Origin: CAVSKL01 sp963728475 [NCBI: Candidatus Eiseniibacteriota bacterium]
GTDB taxonomy: Bacteria > Eisenbacteria > RBG-16-71-46 > JABDJR01
Direction: 5' to 3'
Length of the DNA stretch: 64,000 nucleotides
Assembly: GCA_963728475.1 (NCBI GenBank)
Contig: CAVSKL010000001.1
Location: forward strand, 1,426,001 to 1,490,000
Shown here: piece by piece, positions 35,437 through 47,200 of the stretch
Layout: each line of letters opens with the position of its first letter
Numbering within the stretch: the first letter of the stretch is position 1
Program-made: the position numbers and the translations under genes
Notes under the pieces: model-generated
What the model was told of the DNA's origin: nothing
Databases searched by the model: none
Seen by the model: only the letters and a program-made list of their open reading frames with translations

Positions 35437-37347
35437 ATGAACGACCACGAACGCCCCGACCGTCCCGAATCCGATCATCCGGCCCCGGGGGGGCGGACGC
35501 CGCCCCCCGGCCCCCGGGTCGGGCGGCTGTTGGGGTTCGCGGCGGTGGCGGCCGCGATCCTGGGGATCGGCGTCCTGGCCGGCCCCCGGCTCCGTGCCGC
35601 GGGGAAGGCCGCGGTCCACGAGGTGGCTCCCAAGGAATCGGCCGCAGCCACGGCCCCGGACAAGGACGCCAAGGTCCAATTCTATACCTGCGGCATGCAC
35701 CCCTGGGTCATCCTGCCCAAGCCCGGCAACTGCCCGATCTGCGGGATGAAACTGGTGCCCCTCGACTCCGCCAAGTTCACCGGCGAGGTCACCATCGACC
35801 CGGTGGTGGTGCAGAACATCGGGGTGCGGGTGTCGCCGGTGGTGACCGGCCCGCTGGTGAGCGCGATCCGTACGGTGGGGACCGTGACCTACGACGAGCG
35901 CCTGGTCCGGGACATCAACACCAAGGTCTCGGGCTGGATCGAGAAGATCCACGTGGATTACTTGGGGGCCCTCGTCCACAAGGGAGACGACCTCTTCGAC
36001 CTCTACTCCCCCGATCTGTACTCGGCGGAGGAGGAGTACCTGGTGGCGCTGCGGGGAGCGAAGGCGGACTCGATCGCGGGCGGTCCCAGCCTGGCCCGGG
36101 CCGCTCGCACCCGGCTCCTCTACTACGACATCGTCCCCGACCAGATCTCGGAGCTGGAACGGACCGGCAAGCCGGCCAAGACGATGGCGATCCGGAGCCC
36201 CTACACCGGCATCGTCACCGAGAAGTACGGGAACGAGGGGATGAAGCTCGATCCGGGGATGCTGGTCTACCGGGTGGCCGACCTCTCCAAAGTCTGGGTG
36301 ATGGCGACCCTCTATGAGTACCAGCTTCCCTACGTGGAGGCCGGGCAGCACGTGGTGATGTCGCTCTCCTACGTTCCCGGCCAGAAGTTCGACGGGAAGA
36401 TCGTCTACATCTACCCCTACCTCAGCGACAAGAGCCGCGAGGTCAAGGTGCGGATCGAGTTCGACAATTCCGACGGCCTGCTCAAGCCCGGCATGTTCGC
36501 CAACGTGGACATCAAGAGCGAGCTGGCCGCGCACCGGGTGCTGGCGCCGCGCTCCGCCATCATCGACACCGGGGAGCGGCAGGTGGCGTTCGTGAGCCTG
36601 GGGGCCGGCAAGTTCGAACCCAGGAACGTGGTCATGGGCGCCCAAACCGAGGACGGGATGGTGGAAGTGATGGACGGCCTCAAGCCGGGAGAAATGGTGG
36701 TGACGAGCGGCGAGTTCCTGCTCGACAGCGAATCGAAGATGCGCGAGGCGCTGGCCAAGATGATCCGGGGCGACATGGCCTCGGACCAGAAGTCGGCGGT
36801 GGCCGTGCTGGCGCCGGCCGCCGTCGACTCGCTTCCCGAGGCGATCCAGAAGTCCCTGGGGGACGCGCTCAACGGTTACATGGCGATCGGAGAGCGCCTG
36901 GCCGCCGACGACGTGAGCGGGGTCGCCGCCGGGGCGCGGCGGGTCGCCGGCGCAATGGACGCGGCGGTGGCGGTCGCGGTGCCCGGCCGCCCCGGGTTCT
37001 GGAACGACCACCCCGAGGCCGCGGTCGCCCGGGGGAAGGCGCTGGAGCTGGCCGGGACCGGGGACCTCAAGACGGCCCGCGAGGAGTTCGCCGATCTCAG
37101 CACCGCCATGGCCAAGCTCCTGACCGGGACCGGCGTTCCCGGAAGCTACGGCAAACGGGTGGACCAGCTCCATTGCCCCATGTTCCGCCAGGGCCAGGGC
37201 GGCTCGGTGTGGCTCCAGGGGGACGGGGCGGTGCGCAACCCCTACTTCGGCCAGGTCATGCTGGGGTGCTTCGACCAGCGGCATACGGTTCCGATGGCGG
37301 GCGCGGAGAAGCCCGCCTCCGGGGGAAGCGGCGACGGGGGGGAGTGA
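35437..37347 (+). CDS. cusB: CusB-type periplasmic adaptor (membrane fusion protein)
   Basis: 636 residues from ATG 35437, GGAG eight bases upstream; a GTG at 35428 is less likely. One N-terminal helix is followed by a heavy-metal-binding domain (FYTCGMHPWVILPKPGNCPICGMKLVPL), the HlyD-type barrel-sandwich (TVTYDERLVRDINTKVSGWIEKIHVDYLGALVHKGDDL...SPYTGIVTEKYGNEGMKLDPGMLVYRVADLSKVWVMATL) and a beta-barrel. The C-terminal 180 residues include a DUF3347-like domain with HCPMFRQGQGGSVWLQ and RNPYFGQVMLGC, usual in CusB of the FCB group. It links the CusA pump to the outer channel. The stop precedes the cusA GTG by three bases. Confidence 0.92.
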   Translation: MNDHERPDRPESDHPAPGGRTPPPGPRVGRLLGFAAVAAAILGIGVLAGPRLRAAGKAAVHEVAPKESAAATAPDKDAKVQFYTCGMHPWVILPKPGNCPICGMKLVPLDSAKFTGEVTIDPVVVQNIGVRVSPVVTGPLVSAIRTVGTVTYDERLVRDINTKVSGWIEKIHVDYLGALVHKGDDLFDLYSPDLYSAEEEYLVALRGAKADSIAGGPSLARAARTRLLYYDIVPDQISELERTGKPAKTMAIRSPYTGIVTEKYGNEGMKLDPGMLVYRVADLSKVWVMATLYEYQLPYVEAGQHVVMSLSYVPGQKFDGKIVYIYPYLSDKSREVKVRIEFDNSDGLLKPGMFANVDIKSELAAHRVLAPRSAIIDTGERQVAFVSLGAGKFEPRNVVMGAQTEDGMVEVMDGLKPGEMVVTSGEFLLDSESKMREALAKMIRGDMASDQKSAVAVLAPAAVDSLPEAIQKSLGDALNGYMAIGERLAADDVSGVAAGARRVAGAMDAAVAVAVPGRPGFWNDHPEAAVARGKALELAGTGDLKTAREEFADLSTAMAKLLTGTGVPGSYGKRVDQLHCPMFRQGQGGSVWLQGDGAVRNPYFGQVMLGCFDQRHTVPMAGAEKPASGGSGDGGE

Positions 37348-37350
37348 GCC

Positions 37351-40300
37351 GTGATCGCCAAGCTGATCGGTCTCTGCGTCCGGAACCGGGCGATGGTGGT
37401 GCTCCTCACCGTGTTCGTGATCGCGGCCGGGATCTGGTCGGTCTACCACATCACCGTGGACGCGATCCCGGACCTCTCCGACGTCCAGGTGGTGATCCGG
37501 ACCGAGTATCCCGGCCAGGCTCCGCAGATCGTGGAGGACCAGGTCACCTATCCGCTCACCACCGCCATGCTGGCGGTCCCCTTCGCCAAGGTGGTGCGCG
37601 GGTACAGCATGTTCGGGACCAGTTTCGTCTACATCATCTTCAAGGACGGGACGGATCTCTACTGGGCCCGGAGCCGGGTGCTGGAGCAGCTGAGCGCGAT
37701 CTCCGGGAAGCTCCCCGGCGGCATCTCGCCGCAGCTGGGCCCGGACGCGACCGGGGTGGGCTGGATCTACGAGTACGTGCTCACCACCGGCAAGTACTGC
37801 CCGGACCATCCCGACGGCGCCTGGCACGATCCGGTCACCGACAGGTGGTATGCGAGCCCGGACCGGGCCCCCGACGTGCCCGCGGTCCGCGAGCGGCTGA
37901 TCCACCACCGGGTGTTCCAGGACACCAAGCTCGCCTACGTGGACCCGGTCGACAGCCGCCGCTACGGCTCCCCGGAGGCCGCCCCCGCCGCCGACCGCGA
38001 CCGGCTCACCAGGGTGGTGCTGGTCCGGGGGCGGGATACCTGCCCTCTCGACGGCAAGCCCCTGGTCCGACCCGACCTCGACCTCTCCGAGCTGCGGAGC
38101 CTCCAGGACTGGTACCTGCGCTACGAGCTGAGCGCGGTGGAGGGGGTGAGCGAAATCGCCTCCCATCGGCGGGTTCGTCAAGCAGTATCAGGTGGTGGTG
38201 GATCCGGTGAAGCTCCTCGCCTACAACATCTCTCTCTCCAAGGTGAAGCAGGCGATCCAGCGCTCCAACATCGACGTGGGGGGGCGGCTGATCGAGCAGA
38301 GCGAGACCGAGTACATGGTGCGGGGGATCGGCTATCTGGGCACCCTCACCGACGAGGAGATCGCCCGGGCCAAGGCGTCGGGGGAGTCGGTGAACCGGCT
38401 TCGCACCGAAAAGGCCCTGGATGAGCTCCGCAAGGTCTCGCTCGGCGCCTCCGAGGACGGATCCCCGATCTACCTCTCCAGATGTGGCCGGCGTGCGGGT
38501 CGGCCCCGAGATCCGCCGCGGGGTCGCGGACTGGAACGGGGAAGGCGAGACGGTGGGCGGAATCGTGGTGATGCGATTCGGCGAGAACGCGCGGGTCACC
38601 ATCGACCGGGTGAAGGCGAAGCTGGCCACGCTGGAGCAGGGGCTGCCGCCGGGGGTGGGTCATGGAGGTGGCCTACGACCGGAGCGACCTGATCGATCGC
38701 GCGGTCCACACCCTCGACCACACGCTTGATCGAGGAGATCCTGATCGTCTCGCTCATCTGCATCCTGTTCCTCCTCCACGCCCGCTCCGCGCTGGTGGCG
38801 GCGTTCGTGCTTCCCACCGGGGTGCTGGCCAGCCCTCGCCATCATGAACGCGCTGGGGATCAACGCGAACATCATGAGCCTCGGGGGGCATCGCGATCTC
38901 GATCGGGGTGATGGTGGACAGCTCCATCATCATGGTGGAGAACGCCCACAAGCACCTGGAGTACGAGAAGCACCGGGTGGAGGGGGGCGGCGCTCCCCGG
39001 AGCCGCGCCGTGGTGATAACCGAGGCCGCGCGCGGAGGTGGGGCCGAGCCTCTTCTTCGCCCTTCTCATCATCGTGGTGAGCTTCCTGCCGATCTTCGTG
39101 CTCGGGCGAGCAGTCGGGGCGGATGTTCAGGCCGCTGGCCTTCACCAAGACCTTCGCCATGGCCTCCGGGGCGGTGCTGGCGGTGACCATCATTCCGGTG
39201 CTGATGGTGTTCTTCATCTCCGAGCGGGTGGTTCCGGCGGCCTGGAGCCGGCGGCGGCGGCTGGGGACCTACCTCGCCGTAATCGGGCTCCCCGCCCTGG
39301 TCCTGGCCGTCGTCCCCCTGGGGCGGCTGGGCGCCCACCGCTGGCCGGTGGTGGCGGTCTGGGTGCTCCTCTCCGGGCTCATGATCCTCCCCCAGCGGAT
39401 CCCCACGGAGCGCCGCAACCCGCTCAGCCGGGTGCTGGAGTCGGCCTACAATCCGTTCTTCATTCTCGCCATGCGCTTCCGATGGCTGGTGATCGTGGGA
39501 GCGGCGGTCCTGGTGGGGGTGACGGTGGTGCCGCTCCGGCACCTCGGGCAGCGAGTTCATGCCGCCCCTGGAGGAGGGGGACCTCCTTTACATGCCCACC
39601 ACCGATCCCGGGCATCAGCATGACCAAGGCGCGGGAGCTCCTCCAGCAGACCGACGACCTCATCAAGCAGTTTCCCGAGGTGAAGACGGTCTTCGGCAAG
39701 GCGGGCCGCGCGGAGACCGCTACCGACCCCGCTCCGCCGAGCATGTTCGAGACCACCATCACCCTCCGCCGGGACAAGGACCGGTGGCGGACGGTTCCGG
39801 TGCACCGGTTCTTCAGCTCGTGGCCGGGGGTGCTGCGGAAACCCCTGGGTGCCGTCTTTCCGTTGGCGCGGCCGATCACCATCGACGAGATGGTCTACGG
39901 CTACAACTGGCCGGACGGGACCCACGTTCCGGGACTCAACGAGGTGATGAACATCCCCGGCCTCACCAATTCCTGGACCATGCCGATCAAGACGCGCATC
40001 GACATGCTCTCGACCGGGATCAAGACCCCGGTGGGGATCAAGGTGATGGGGCCGGATCTCGAGACGCTGTCGGAGCTCTCCAACCGGATCGCCCAGGTGG
40101 TGAAGACTTCGGAGGGAACCAGCCAGTACACGGTGAGCGCCTTCCCCGAGAAGAGCGTGGGCGGGAACTACTTCGACATCGAGGTGAACCGGGACGAGAT
40201 CGCCCGCTACGGCCTCACCGTGGGGGACGTCCAGGACGTGATCATGTCGGCGATGGGCGGCATGAACATCGGCGGCACGGTGGAAGGGCTCCAGCGCTAC

Positions 40301-41142
40301 CCGATCAACCTCCGCTACCCCCAGGAGCTTCGGGACAACCTCCAGGCGCTGAAGCAGACCCTGATCGCCACCCCCGGCGGCGCCCAGGTCCCGCTCGACC
40401 AGGCTGGCGACCTTCCGGATCCACAAGGGCCCGCCCATGATCAAGAGCGAGAACGCCCGGCTCACGAGCTGGGTGTTCGTGGACATCGCGGGGATCGACG
40501 TCGGGACCTACGTGGCCAACGCCCGGAAGGCGGTGAGCGGGAAGGTCCAGCTCCCGTCCGGCTACAGCCTGGTGTGGTCGGGGCAGTACGAGTACATGGA
40601 AGCGGCGCGGAAGCGGCTCATGATCGCGGTCCCGCTGGCCTTCGTGGCCATCGTCCTGCTGCTCTACCTCTCGACCCGGAGTTGGCTGCGGGTGGGGATC
40701 GTCCTTCTGGCGGTGCCGTTCAGCCTCGTCGGCGCGATCTGGCTGCTCTGGTTCATGGGGTACCACCTCTCGCTGGCGGTGATGGTGGGGATGATCGCCC
40801 TGGCCGGACTGGACGCCGAGACCGGTGCTGGTGATGCTCCTCTACCTGGACACCAGCTACGAGCGGTTCAGGTCCGAGGGGCGTATGCGGGACGCCAACG
40901 ACCTCTGGCACGCCGTTCACGACGGGGCGGTGAAGCGGATCCGGCCCAAGACGATGACGGTGGTGGCGATCTTCATGGGCCTGGTTCCGCTTCTCTGGGC
41001 CCACGGAGCGGGCGCGGACACCATGCGACGGCTGGCGGTTCCCATGATCGGGGGGGTCGGCACGAGCTTCGTGCTCGAGCTCCTGGTATTCCCCGCCATC
41101 TTCTTCACGGTGAAGACCCTGACCCTTCGCCGGAAGGCGTGA
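37351..41142 (+). pseudogene. cusA: CusA/CzcA-type RND heavy-metal pump, split by twelve +1 frame shifts
   Basis: GTG 37351 starts [47 protein letters not shown], a standard CusA N-terminus, and the frame is intact to 38163. Then the coding frame shifts by +1 near 38164, 38480, 38660, 38725, 38834, 38888, 39034, 39107, 39549, 39613, 40403 and 40824; each is one extra base, mostly lengthening a short G or C run. Joined, the segments give about 1259 residues with conserved CusA blocks ([53 protein letters not shown]). A 90-residue insert with CPDHP and CPLDGK lies in the first porter region. As written it cannot make a full pump; a sequence error is as likely as decay. Confidence 0.88.
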
Positions 41143-41146
41143 AAAA

Positions 41147-41176
41147 GGGCCCCCCGGGGATCGACCCGGGGGGCCC
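41147..41176 (-). terminator. Rho-independent terminator for the subtilase gene
   Basis: A perfect 12-bp stem (GGGCCCCCCGGG / CCCGGGGGGCCC) with a six-base loop follows the minus-strand subtilase stop, and on the minus strand it is followed directly by TTTTT. It lies just after the cusA stop as well, so it may serve both strands. Confidence 0.82.
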
Positions 41177-41220
41177 GAGGTGCCACCGGCCCGGCGGGGG
41201 CCGGCGGTGTCGCCCGGCGG

Positions 41221-44200
41221 TCAGTTCATGATGAACATCCGCTTGACCGCGGTGAAGTCGCCGGCCTGGATGCGGTAGAAGTAGATCCCGCTCGCCACCG
41301 GCTTACCCGCGGTGTCCCGCCCGTCCCAGGTGATCTTGAAGTTCCCCGCCGGGAGTTCGCCCGGGGTGAACGACCGGACCGCCCGGCCGGAGACGTCGAA
41401 GATCGTGAGTTCGACCCGCGACGGCGCCGGCAGATCGAACCCGATCCGGGTGGCGCCCCGGAACGGGTTCGGCGAGTTCTGGTAGAGGGCGTGGACCTTG
41501 GGGGTGATTCCCCCGGTTCCGGCGGCGGCCTGGGTGATGTGGAAGGCGGCGTCGGAGCCGTCGTACCCCATCACCCCGTGGTTATCGAACAGGTAGACCC
41601 GCATCCGCGCGGTGTCGGTGATCTCCTCCGGCACCAGCCAGTTGTAGGTTTCCCCCTGCACGCCGTCGGCGACCAGATTCCAGCTCACGCCGTCGTCCAC
41701 CGAGTAGTAGAGGGCGGCGTGGTCCACCGGCCATCCCTGAGGATCGGTCCAGGCGAGGTCCACCCGCATCCCCTGCGCGAAGTACTCGCCGCCGTTGGGC
41801 ACGGTCAGGTGGGGCCGGATCACCCGGATGACGGCGGTGCCCACGAAGCAGGCCACGTCGTCGATCTCGCCGCTGATCGTGACCGCCACCGAGTCGCCCG
41901 CGTCCAGCGCCGCCTCCACGTCCGCGCGCAGGAACTTGAACGACCAGTCGGGAACTCCGTTGTTGTTGAAGTCGCCGATCGAGGACTTGTTCGCGTCCGC
42001 GACCACGGCCCCGTTCAGGGTCACCGTGGACGGGTCGACCAGGCTCGGGTCGTACTCCGGCGGCAGCTCCACGGAGCCGGTCACGTACTTTCCGTTGCTG
42101 CCCATGTTGAGGGTGTTGGGATCCATGCTGACCGCGGTGGCGTACACGGTGAGGACGTGGAACATCACCTCCATCGACTCGTTGGGGTTGGCCGGATCGT
42201 TGGAAGTCATGGTCACGGCCCCGGTGTAGTCGCCTTCGTCGAGCGCCGACGCGTCCATGGTCACCGTCATCTCCAGGCACTGGCCCGGGGCCACCGTCCC
42301 GCTTTCGGGCGAGACCGAGAGCCAGGCCGGCCGGGTCGAGAACAGGACGGCCATGCCGGTGTGCAGGTACTCCGCGTTGTAGACCACGGTCAGGCCGTCG
42401 TTCTGGGCGCCGTTCTGGATGCCGACGGTGGAGCTGTTCACCGTTCCCGCCAGGTCCTTGTACTGGTACAGGACGTTCCCGTTGGGATACAAGATCACCT
42501 GGTAGGAGAAGTAGGGACTGGTGAACTCGCCCAGCCGGCGGACGTGGTCGAACTGGAACGTGGCCTTGGTGCCGTCGTAGTAGTAGTACGCGTCGGCGCC
42601 GTAACTCTCGTCGAAGACCATGTCGTCCCAGAACACCGCCAGCAGGTTCTCCGGCGCCCCGCTGTTGGGCAGCGGTTGGTTGCTGTACGCGGTGGACGAG
42701 CTGGTGAAGCTCATCCAGCCGTTGGTGCAGGCGCGCACCTGGGTGAAGTTCTGCCCGTAGAACGGGAACGAGAATCCGATGGGGAGCGGTCCGGAGTTGG
42801 CATCGTCGCGGTAGCCCCCGCCGAAGTCGAAGGCGGTGCCCACCGCGCTGATGTCGGTCCAGTCGTAGGCCGGGCCGCCGGGTTCGTCGCTGTCCGTCCA
42901 CCTGTAGCCGAAGGTGTCGGGTCCGCCGGTGCCCTGGATCCCGGGACGCGGGTCCTTGGCCTCGGCTCCGCCCTCGACGTCGGAACCCTTCGGGGTCTGG
43001 ACGAAGCCATAGACCACGACCGAGGCGCCGGCGTGCTCGGCGGCGGCGGCGGTGAAGGTCAGGTCGCTCCCGCCGGTATTGCACACCGTCATGATCTTGG
43101 TCTTGGTCTCACCGGGACAGGCCGCTCCGATCATGGTGTCGGGAGCCACCGTCATCACCGGCGCGACCACCCCGTTACCGAGCAGGGTCACGGTGCCGGG
43201 GGAGTCCGGGTCATTGCTGTTCACGGTGAGAACCGCGTTGCGCGGACCGGGCGCCAGGGGCGAGAAGGCCACGGTGACCTGGGCGCTCTGGAGCGGGTCC
43301 AGCTCCGCGGTGGCCGGACTCACCGCGTAGTCTCCCGACCCCGGCGACATCGAGGTCACCGAGAGATGGTCGGTTCCCACGTTGGTCAGGGTGAAGGAGA
43401 GAGTATCGGGATATCCGATGAACACGTTCCCGAAGTCGAGGCTGTCGGGGTCGAATCCCGCGCGGGGCACTCCGGTCACGTCCAGCCGCGCCCCCACCCT
43501 CAGGAGCCCGTGGGCGGGATCATTGGTCAGGATGCGGACCTCCCCGTCGTAACGCCCCCCGAAAAGGGTCCCGGCATTGAACCGGACGTTTACCGGCAGG
43601 CTCCCGCCGGCAGGGACCGTCCCCGTGGCCGGGGTCGCGCTCAACCAATCGGGGCTGCTCCCGATCCGGATGGCCAGGTCGTCGTGGGCGTAGGCCGTGT
43701 TGTAGACCACGTTGAGGGCCACGTCCCGGGTGTCGTTCTGGATCCCGATGGTGGCGCTGTTCACGGTGGCGCCCAGCGTCAGGTACTGGTAGACGATGGT
43801 CCCGTTCGGGTAGAGCAGGATCTGGAAGGTGTAGTAAGGCGGGGAATTGCTTCCGTACTTCTTGACCCCGTCGTACTGGATGACGAGCTTGGTCCCGTCA
43901 TATTCGTAGTACACCTGCCCGCCCACGCTCAGGTCCACCACCATGTCGTCCCAGAACACGGCCAGGAGGTTCTCGGGACCGCCCGGACTCGGCAACGGAT
44001 CGTTGCTCAAGTCGGAGGTGGTGTTGGTGAAGCTCACCCACCCGTTGCTGGAAACCCGGAAGTCGGTGAAGGTGTTTCCGTAGAAGGGGAAGGTGAACCC
44101 GACCGGGAACGGACCCGCGTTCACGTCGTCCGAGGTGGACGAGAAGACCGCGGTTCCGGTGGAGCTGATGTCCTGCCAGGAGAAGATCGGGCCGCCGGGC

Positions 44201-47200
44201 TCGTCGCTGTCGATCCACTGGTACCCGAACGAGTCGGGCCCGCCGGATCCCAGGATCCCCGTGCGCGGATCCTCCTCACCCTTGGCCAGCTCGTGGTCCA
44301 GGGGCGCCACCGGCGGGTTCTTGTCCGCCAGCGTGGTGAGGGTGTGGACCTCGAAGTTCAGATCGCTGGCCCCGGTATTGGTCAGGGTCACGGTCTGGTT
44401 TTCGATCTCGCCGGTCAACAGGTTTGCGTACACGCTGTCCGGGGTCACCGCGCCGGCCGGAGGTGGTACCCCTTCTCCGCTCAGCGCCACCGCCACCGTA
44501 GGCTCGTCGGCGTCGTTGCTGACCACCGACAGGACGGCCGAGGCCGGCCCCGGCACGGTCGGGGAGAATCGCACCGTGACCAGCGCCGCCTGGAGCGGGT
44601 TCAGGTGGAGGGGCAGGGTGATGCCGGTGAAGTCCACCCCGAAGGCCGGGTCGCTGGAGTTGAGCGCGGACACGGTGAGGAGATCGGTCCCCATGTTGCG
44701 GATGGTAAAGGTATGGAGATCCGGGTATCCCACGAACACCTGGCCGAAATCGACGGCGAGAGGACTCACGTCGATGTCGGGGGCGCCGGTGACGTTGAGG
44801 ACGGTAGGCACCGTCACCTGCGGGGCCACCGGGTCGTTGGTGTTGAGGATGACCCCGCCCTCGTAACGCCCGCCGAACAGGCCGGAGGCGTCAAGGAGCA
44901 CGTCCACGTGCAGGCTGTCGCCGGGCGGAACCGTCCCCGAGAGCGGGCTGGCGTTCAACCACGGCGGGGTGGCCGAGAAGCGCACCGCCAGGCCGGCATG
45001 GACGTAGTCGTCGTTGTAGACCACGGTGAGCCCGTCGTCACGGGCGGCGTTCTGGATGCCCACGGTGGCGCTGTTCAGGGTCGGCCCCATGGAGTCGTAC
45101 TGGTACACGACGGTCCCGTTCGGATACAGGATCAACTCGAAGTTGTTGTACGGCCCGGAGCTCTGACCCAGCTTGCGCACGTCCTGGAACTGGACGATGA
45201 GCCGGCTGCCGTCGTTGTAGTAGAACACCTGCCCGCCCACCGAGAGGTCCACGTTGAGGTCGTCCCAGAACGCGGCCAGCAGATTCTCGGGAATGTCCGA
45301 GGCGGAGGCGCTGGGAAGCGCGGTGTTGGTGTACCGGTGGCTGGTGCTGGTGAAGCTCAGGAACCCGTTCGAGCACACGTTGAACTCGGTGAACGAACTT
45401 CCGTAGAACGAGAACGCGAAGCCGATGGGGAAGGGCCCCAGGGTCACGTCGTCGTTGCTGCTGCCGGTGTAGACCGGGGTGCCCACCGCGCTGATGTCCA
45501 CCCAGTCGTAGGTGGGGCCACCGGCCTCGTCGCTGTCGATCCACTGGTAGCCGTAGTTGTCGGGGCCGCCCGTGCCCAGGACTCCCGGGCCCGGTTCCGC
45601 CGCGCCCTTGGCCAGCTCCGCCCCGGCATCGTACTGCTGGACCTGGGTTCCCAGATCGAGGGTGATGTCGAAGTCGAGGTCGGCTCCGCCGGTGTTCTGG
45701 ACGGTGAGCGTCTTGTGCACGCTCTGCCCGGTGAGGAGATCCGCGCTGAGCGAGGACGGGGTCACCGAGAAGTCCGGCGGCGGGACCGCCTCCCCGCTCA
45801 GGGCCACCGGGAGCGTGCCCTGGTCGGGGTCGTCGCTGGTGATGGTCATGACGGCGGGGTAGGTCCCCACCGAAGGCGGATCGAAGGTCACGGTCAGCCC
45901 GACCGCTCCGTGGGGCGGCACGTCGAATGCGGACTGGTCCGCGGTGTAAGCCCCGTCGTCGAATCCCACCGACGCCACGTGCAGGGTGTCGGTTCCCGGG
46001 TTCCGCACCGCGAAGTCCGCGGTGGGGGTGGACCCGAAGAACACCTGGCCGAAGTCGTAGGACGTGGGATCCACCGCGATGTCGGGCGCTCCGATCACGG
46101 TCAGGGTCACCGGGACCACGAACGGGTTCTCGTCGGGGTCGTTGCTGAAGACCCGGATGTTCCCCTCATAGGTTCCGCCCAGCAATCCGCCCGCGTCGAA
46201 GTTCACGGAGAGGGTGGTGTTGCCCGGTCCCAGCAGGGTTCCCGAGCCCGGAGCCACCGTCATCCACTGCGGCACCGCCTCGATCCGCAGCGCCAGATTG
46301 TCGTGGATGTAGTTCACGTTGAACGCCACCGTGAGCCCGTCGGACCGGGAGGCGTTCTGGATGCCCACGGTGGCGCTGTTTCCCGGCGACCCCATGGACA
46401 GGTACTGGTAGGTGATGCTCCCGTCCTGGTCCAGGATGGCCTGGAAGGTGTAGGGACCGCCGCCGTTGTAGTGTCCGACCGCGTCCCACTGGACGATGAG
46501 CTGGGTTCCGGTGTTCTCGAAGTACACGGTTCCGCCCGCCACGTCCAGGTCGTCCCAGAACGGCGCCACCAGCGCCGGCGGCGCGCCGCCGTTGGGGAGC
46601 GGCTGGTTGGAGTAGGCGGTGGAGTTGCTGGTGAAGCTCAGGAAACCGTTCGAGCACACCTGGAACTGCGAGTAGTTGACTCCGTAGAACGGGAAGTCGA
46701 ACCCGATCGGGAAGGGCCCCGAGCTCGCGTCGTCCCCGGTGGACATGGCCACGGTGCCGGAGGCCGAGATGTCGATCCAGGCGAACGCCGGGCCGACCGC
46801 CTCGTCGCTGTCCACCCAGCGGTAGCCGAATCCGTCGGGCCCGCCGCTGCCCAGCGTCACCGGATCGCCGGTCCGCGAATCCACGCCGCCCTTGGGCACG
46901 TCCAGGTACGCATAGACCGAGCTCGGGTTGGTGAGGAGTTCGGGGAGCGGAATCTGGAAGTCCAGGGTGGTGTTGGCGTTGACGTTGCTGAGGGTGAGGT
47001 TCTGGGTCGAGGTGGCTCCGGTGAGGAGCGTCTCGGTGAGGGAGGTCGGGGTCACGTCCACGTCCGGCGGCCCCAGCGTGGTGGCCGAGGCCACGTTGGA
47101 GACCGGGCCGGCGTTTCCGAACTCGTCCAGGGCCTTCACCGCGAAGTAGTACGGGGTGCTGAAGTCGAGCCCGTCCACGTGCATCGACTCCGGGGTCCCG

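Noticed and set aside
37351-41142. Several small separate RND genes
   Set aside because: Each segment continues the same CusA alignment at the next residue, so they are pieces of one gene and not independent subunits.
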